Of a stretch of 64,000 bases of DNA, positions 60,106 through 64,000 are shown one piece after another. The notes below the pieces were generated by a model. It searched no databases. It was not told the origin of the DNA and saw nothing but the letters and a program-made list of their open reading frames with translations. The first letter of the stretch is position 1. Each line of letters begins with the position of its first letter. The stretch covers positions 7,043,560-7,107,559 of the forward strand of contig NZ_CP020042.1 in the NCBI RefSeq assembly GCF_002028425.1. Direction: 5' to 3'. Origin of the DNA: Streptomyces katrae. GTDB lineage: Bacteria; Actinomycetota; Actinomycetes; Streptomycetales; Streptomycetaceae. Position numbers and translations under genes: made by a program.

Positions 60106-60813
60106 GTGTCCACACCCCCGTTCTCCCCCGCAGAGGCCAGGGCCGCGCGCGAGCGCCTGGGCATGACGCCCGGCCACGTCGTCGCCGCCATGGCGCAGCT
60201 GGGCATGCACCGGCCGCACGAAGCGGTCCACGCCTGGGAATCCGGTACGGCCGCCCCGTCCGAACCCGAGCTCCTCGCCCTGGCCGACGCCCTGTGGTGC
60301 CCGGTCGCGGTCCTCATGGCCGTCACGCCCGCCACCCTGCGGGAACACCGGCTGGCCCGCGGGTTCACCGCCGAACGCCTGGCCCAGCGCATCGGCATGG
60401 ACCCGAACGCGTACGCCCGCGCGGAGGCCGAACACCGCTGGCCCGGCACCGACCGCCAGACCCTGCTCCTGGCCGACGCCCTCGGCCTGAGCTCGGAGGG
60501 ACTGCTCGGCGTCCTCGACCGGGACAACGAACTCGTCGGCCTGCTGCACCAGGCCGTCGAGGGGCGCTGGAAGGTCCACGTCGCCGCGCTCGCCCATCTC
60601 GCGCAGGCCGACGAACGGCGGGTGGCGCGCGCACTGAAGGCGCTGCACCGTGAGTACACCCGGTTCGACGAGCGCTACATGGGCCACCTCGTCGCCCGCA
60701 ACGACGACGCCCGGCTGCGCGAGATCGCCGCGGAGCGCGCGGCCTGGCTGCGGGCCCTGCCGGACCGCTTCCGCTCCCTCGCCGGCGTCGGCCCGGACCC
60801 GGCCGGGCGGTGA
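60106..60813 (+). CDS. Regulatory protein with two XRE-type HTH domains
   Basis: A 235-residue protein whose first 60 residues (LGMTPGHVVAAMAQLGMH, then AWESGTAAPSEPELLALADAL) and the next 65 (LARGFTAERLAQRIGMDPNA, then LLLADALGLS) each look like a helix-turn-helix of the Cro/CI type. The C-terminal 100 residues are helical. GTG follows GCGAGGTGATCCGCCC. It sits directly behind the purine permease gene, suggesting a joint role. Confidence 0.75.
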   Translation: MSTPPFSPAEARAARERLGMTPGHVVAAMAQLGMHRPHEAVHAWESGTAAPSEPELLALADALWCPVAVLMAVTPATLREHRLARGFTAERLAQRIGMDPNAYARAEAEHRWPGTDRQTLLLADALGLSSEGLLGVLDRDNELVGLLHQAVEGRWKVHVAALAHLAQADERRVARALKALHREYTRFDERYMGHLVARNDDARLREIAAERAAWLRALPDRFRSLAGVGPDPAGR

Positions 60814-60905
60814 GGGCCCCGCCGCTCCGGTGCGCCGCCGCCCCCGGCGCCGGCCGCCCGGCATGATGGCCGGGACGGGCGCGGGAGTTCCGGGAGGACG
60901 GGCCG

Positions 60906-61691
60906 ATGTGGGCAGCGGGTGAGGCGTACGAGCCGTACGTCGGGAGGTGGAGCCGCCTGGTGGCCGCCCGGTTCGTCCGCTGGCTGGACGCGGCCCCGGG
61001 CGGCAGCTGGCGTGACGTCGGATGCGGTACCGGCGCCGTCACCCAGGCGGTGCTGGACGCGGCCGACCCGGCGGCGGTGGTCGGCATCGACCCCTCGGAG
61101 GGCTATCTGGCGTACGCCCGCGCACACGTCCGCGACCCACGGGCCCGGTTCGTCCGGGCCGACGCCGTGCACCTGCCGTTCGCCGACGCCGCCGCCTCGG
61201 CGGCCGTCAGCGGACTCGTCCTCAACTTCGTGCCGGACGCCCCGCGCGCGGCCGCCGAGATGGTGCGCGTCGTCCGCCCCGGCGGACTGGTGGGGGTCTA
61301 CCTCTGGGACTACGGCGAGGGCGGGATGGAGGCCATCCGGGCCTTCTGGGACGCCGCGACCGCCCTGGACCCGCAGGCCCGGACCCTGGACGAGGCCGTC
61401 CGGTTCCCCCTGTGCACCCGGACGGCACTGCGCGCGCTGCTGGTTGGCGCCGGACTCGCGGACGTGGAGACCGAGGAGATCCGCGTACCGACCCCCTTCC
61501 CGGACTTCGACGACTACTGGACCCCCTTCCTCGGCGGACAGGGCCCCGCCCCCACCTACCTGGCCGGACTCCCCGAGGACCGCCGCGCCGCCCTGCGCGA
61601 GCGGCTGAAGGCCGCGCTGCCCCGGGCGGCGGACGGCTCGGTCCCGCTCCACGCCCGGGCCTGGGCCGCCCGGGGACGCCGCGCCGCCTGA
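60906..61691 (+). CDS. Class I SAM-dependent methyltransferase
   Basis: A 261-residue Rossmann-fold methyltransferase: motif I DVGCGTGAVTQAVL, GIDPSEGYLAYAR, RADAVHLPFADAA and VVRPGGLVGVYLWDY, in the Methyltransf_11 style. ATG follows GGGAGGACGGGCCG. It probably methylates a small molecule; the C-terminal half (FDDYWTPFLGGQGPAPTYLA) is a substrate cap. It has no biosynthetic neighbour. Confidence 0.88.
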   Translation: MWAAGEAYEPYVGRWSRLVAARFVRWLDAAPGGSWRDVGCGTGAVTQAVLDAADPAAVVGIDPSEGYLAYARAHVRDPRARFVRADAVHLPFADAAASAAVSGLVLNFVPDAPRAAAEMVRVVRPGGLVGVYLWDYGEGGMEAIRAFWDAATALDPQARTLDEAVRFPLCTRTALRALLVGAGLADVETEEIRVPTPFPDFDDYWTPFLGGQGPAPTYLAGLPEDRRAALRERLKAALPRAADGSVPLHARAWAARGRRAA

Positions 61692-61728
61692 ACCACCGCG
61701 AAGGCCCCCGCCCGTGGCCCGTACGGCG

Positions 61729-62202
61729 TCACGCGCGGGCCTCGGGCGCCCGGCGCCCGTCCCAGGGCCGGGCCCGTTCGAGCTGTGCGGCCAGGCGCAG
61801 CAGGGCGGCCTCGCCGCCGACGCGGCCCAGGAAGTGGACCCCGACGGGCAGCCCCTCGTCCGACCAGTACAGGGGGACCGACATGGCCGGAGCGCCGGTG
61901 ATGTTGGCGACCACGGCCGGGAAGGCGACGAAGGGCCCGCTGCTGCGCACCGCACGCAGGGGATCGTCCTCGGTGGAGGTCATCAGCCCGAGCGGAAGCG
62001 GAGGCTGGGCGCGGTGATCGTGTCCACGTCGCCAGGTCCGAGGCTGCTCATCGCGGCCGCGGCTGGGCGAGACCGGTGCGAGGGAGCGGTCGCCGACCCA
62101 CAGCCGGCCGAAGCCGGCCTCCTCGGCCCGGCGGGCGAACGGCACGATCCACTCGGGGCGGGCGTGGCCTCCGTACTGGGGCAGCGCTATTCCGATGTCC
62201 AT
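61729..62202 (-). pseudogene. Chimera of luciferase-like monooxygenase 5' end and amidase 3' end
   Basis: The 157-codon frame begins like an F420/FMN luciferase-like monooxygenase (MDIGIALPQYGGHARPEW, EEAGFGRLWVGDRSLAPV; residues 1-46). It ends like the C-terminus of an amidase-signature enzyme (GPFVAFPAVVANITGAPAMS, GLPVGVHFLGRVGGEAALL; about 90-157). The middle is low-quality sequence. Neither part keeps a catalytic centre: the amidase Lys-Ser-Ser region and most of the monooxygenase barrel are missing. A deletion that fused two neighbouring genes is the simplest explanation. Confidence 0.75.
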
Positions 62203-62284
62203 CGGGCCAGTCTCGGCCCGGCCGCGACGCCGTGCCGGGGGTTTCCGGCCGCCCGGCGTGGCGTGACCACGCCTCCGGGGACGG

Positions 62285-62617
62285 CTATCCGCGCGGCCCG
62301 TACATGATCACGCCCACCCCGGCGAGGCAGATGAGCGCCCCGATGACGTCCGCCCGGTCGGGACGGTAGCCGTCGAGGACCATGGCCCAGGCGAGCGACC
62401 CGGCCACGAACACCCCGCCGTACGCGGCCAGGATCCGGCCGAAGTGCGCGTCCTCCTGCAGGGTCGCGACGAACCCGTAAACGCCCAGGGCGATCACCCC
62501 CGCACCGATCCACGCCCACCCCCGGTGCTCCCGCACCCCCTGCCAGACCAGCCAGGCGCCGCCGATCTCGAAGAGGGCGGCGGCGGCGAACAGGGCAACC
62601 GAGCGGACTACGAGCAC
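62285..62617 (-). CDS. YnfA/UPF0060 family small membrane protein
   Basis: A 110-residue protein with four transmembrane helices, the exact length of the family. Matching stretches are [35 protein letters not shown] and [19 protein letters not shown]. The family resembles small multidrug resistance proteins. GTG at 62617 fits the usual start ([10 protein letters not shown]); GTG 62626 is an alternative. Confidence 0.9.
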   Translation of the reverse strand: MLVVRSVALFAAAALFEIGGAWLVWQGVREHRGWAWIGAGVIALGVYGFVATLQEDAHFGRILAAYGGVFVAGSLAWAMVLDGYRPDRADVIGALICLAGVGVIMYGPRG

Positions 62618-62663
62618 GTCAACCACTTTCAGAGACGGAGAGGCACCGAAACTAACAGCGGTC

Positions 62664-62692
62664 GCCTGCCGCCCGCACCGCGGGCGGCAGGC
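62664..62692. promoter_or_regulatory. Hairpin/palindrome upstream of the propeller gene
   Basis: A perfect 13-bp stem (GCCTGCCGCCCGC and complement) with loop ACC ends 21 bases before the GTG at 62714, between divergent genes. It is either a 5'-leader hairpin or an operator; it is not placed to end either gene. Confidence 0.45.
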
Positions 62693-62713
62693 CGGCAGGC
62701 AGGTAAGGGAAAC

Positions 62714-64000
62714 GTGGACAACGGATCGTCGTTCGGGGCGCGGCTGTGGGCAGGGGCGCGGCTCGTCGCCGCCTGCGCCCTCACCGCCGTGGCGGTGCTG
62801 TACGCCGTGCTGTGCGTGAAGCTGGTCGCCGTCGACATGACGGAGGTCGTGTGCAGCGCCGGCGGCTGCCCGCGCGGGCTCGGGTGGCTGCTGCTGTGGG
62901 CGTTCGCCGCCGTGGCGGGGGCCTCCCTGTTGTGGTGGGCGGTGCTGCGGGGCCGCGCGTACCGGTCCGCGGCGCTCTGGGCGGTGGCCGTCTTCCTGTC
63001 CCCGGCCGCGCTGCTGCCGGCCTGGCAGGGGTTCGAGTGGCTGCGCGGCCCGCACCTGACCCTCTTCGGCTACCAGGTCCCGGAGGGGCCGGCCGCAGGC
63101 AGGCCGCTGGGGGCCTGGGAGGAGCACGGGTCCGGTTCCGTGATCCGGGTCCGCACGGACGGGGTGAGCGCGTACGACGGCGAGGGCCGCCACGGCTGGG
63201 GCATCGCCGCGCCCCCGGACGGGGCGGCGGTCTGCGGGATGAGCGAGGAGACCCCCGCCCGGACCGGGCTCCTGGTGTATGGGCGCGGCGGCGTGTGCGG
63301 CAGCCGCCTCGTCGCCGTGGACCTCGCCTCCGGCCGGCAGCTGTGGGCGCAGGACGTCCCGGACCCGTCGGGCACGGTGTCCGCGGGCGGCTCCCTCGTC
63401 CTGACGGCGCCGGGCGGCACCGTCGTGGCCCGTGACCTCGCCACCGGCACCGAGCGCTGGCGCTCCCCCCTGCCCGAAGGCGCCACCGCCACCGGCCTCC
63501 GGGCCGGCCCGGACCGCGTCCTGGTCACGGCCCGCTCCGCCCCGGGCGGCAGCGAACTCCTCGCACTGGACCCCGCCACCGGCGCCCCCGCCTGGCGGGC
63601 CTCGCTGCCGGCCGGGGCCGAACCCGCGACCATCGTCTCGGCCGCCCCAGCGGCGGCCGTCATCGCGGGCGGCCGGCTCCTGGTCTTCGACGCGCGGGGC
63701 GGACAGCACACGGAGGGCTCCCCGTACGTCCCGTCGGCGGACGGACGCCGGATCCGCCTCGGCGACGTCCTGGTCGTGGCGGTCCCGGAGCGGGAGGAGC
63801 GGGAGGTCCTGGCCGGGTTCTCACTGACGGACGGCCGCCTCCTGTGGCGCCGTCCCCTCGGCGACGACTGGTCGGTCCGGACGCTGGGCGCCGCTGCCGG
63901 GGGCCGCGTCGCCGTGGTCTCCCGGGGCCCGTACAGCCACCTGTGGGACCTGGACCCGCGCACCGGCACCGCGACCGCAGAGCCGGCGGTGCTGCGCGTG
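62714..64000 (+). CDS. Membrane-anchored PQQ-like propeller protein, partial
   Basis: The frame is open from GTG at 62714 (AGGTAAGGGAAAC upstream) to the window end, 429 codons so far. Three hydrophobic segments fill residues about 15-100, with an external Cys pair (VVCSAGGCP). Residues 120 onward show propeller blades of the PQQ/quinoprotein-like type: [29 protein letters not shown] and [15 protein letters not shown]. The C-terminus is cut. The function is unknown; such proteins are common membrane-tethered scaffolds in Streptomyces. Confidence 0.78.
   Translation, partial: MDNGSSFGARLWAGARLVAACALTAVAVLYAVLCVKLVAVDMTEVVCSAGGCPRGLGWLLLWAFAAVAGASLLWWAVLRGRAYRSAALWAVAVFLSPAALLPAWQGFEWLRGPHLTLFGYQVPEGPAAGRPLGAWEEHGSGSVIRVRTDGVSAYDGEGRHGWGIAAPPDGAAVCGMSEETPARTGLLVYGRGGVCGSRLVAVDLASGRQLWAQDVPDPSGTVSAGGSLVLTAPGGTVVARDLATGTERWRSPLPEGATATGLRAGPDRVLVTARSAPGGSELLALDPATGAPAWRASLPAGAEPATIVSAAPAAAVIAGGRLLVFDARGGQHTEGSPYVPSADGRRIRLGDVLVVAVPEREEREVLAGFSLTDGRLLWRRPLGDDWSVRTLGAAAGGRVAVVSRGPYSHLWDLDPRTGTATAEPAVLRV

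Overview
The window is a GC-rich actinobacterial chromosome segment that looks like Streptomyces or a close relative. GTG starts are frequent, TAT-type and lipoprotein signals are common, TetR, MerR, XRE and CGNR regulators are dense, and leucine TTA codons are almost absent. I saw no tRNA, rRNA, CRISPR array, intact transposase, NRPS or PKS gene. The content is accessory metabolism, export, envelope proteins and many small regulator-target pairs.

Layout. 148-5027 is a three-gene operon: a cysteine-synthase-like PLP enzyme, an 852-residue protein with two ATP-grasp domains, and an MFS exporter. It resembles a minimal peptide or amino-acid natural-product cluster. 5115-10636 holds a lipoprotein carbonic anhydrase, an LppU-like lipoprotein, a MerR/DUF4188 divergent pair, a YrdC/Sua5 protein and an L,D-transpeptidase. 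10671-21482 holds a TetR/SDR pair, a secreted GH15-like protein, a TAT-exported multicopper oxidase, a large propeller-amidohydrolase fusion, a TAP-like hydrolase and a DUF2278 protein. 21510-31553 holds a PGRP amidase, a CBS protein, a second TetR/SDR pair, a second TAP-like hydrolase, a histidine-rich CDF transporter, and a TetR/hydrolase unit divergent from a cupin.

31567-33087 is a stand-alone GltD and 33175-34281 is an MscS channel. 34478-41626 is the most cluster-like region. It holds a CGNR regulator, a cupin, both subunits of a B12-dependent glutamate-mutase-like enzyme, an FAD/NAD(P)-binding protein and an acyl-CoA-synthetase-like AMP ligase, all on the minus strand. A 209-bp MITE-like element with 27-bp terminal inverted repeats lies at 42279-42487.

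42614-56043 holds a glycine-rich exported protein, an FMN reductase, and a chain of a 53-codon ORF, a sigma-like protein and an IclR fusion whose last gene carries a TTA codon. It continues with an MFS/XRE pair, a nucleoside hydrolase, a DUF4360 protein, a 55-codon ORF with its own terminator, an amino-acid ABC importer and another MFS gene. 56356-58215 is cysE-cysK. 58695-64000 holds an NCS2 permease, an XRE protein, a methyltransferase, a luciferase/amidase gene chimera, a YnfA protein and a propeller membrane protein cut by the window edge.

The best candidates for undescribed biology are the ATP-grasp operon, the glutamate-mutase operon, the small-ORF/sigma/IclR locus, and two paralogous TetR genes that share a leaderless promoter architecture. 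Family assignments rest on motifs read by eye; no database search was run.
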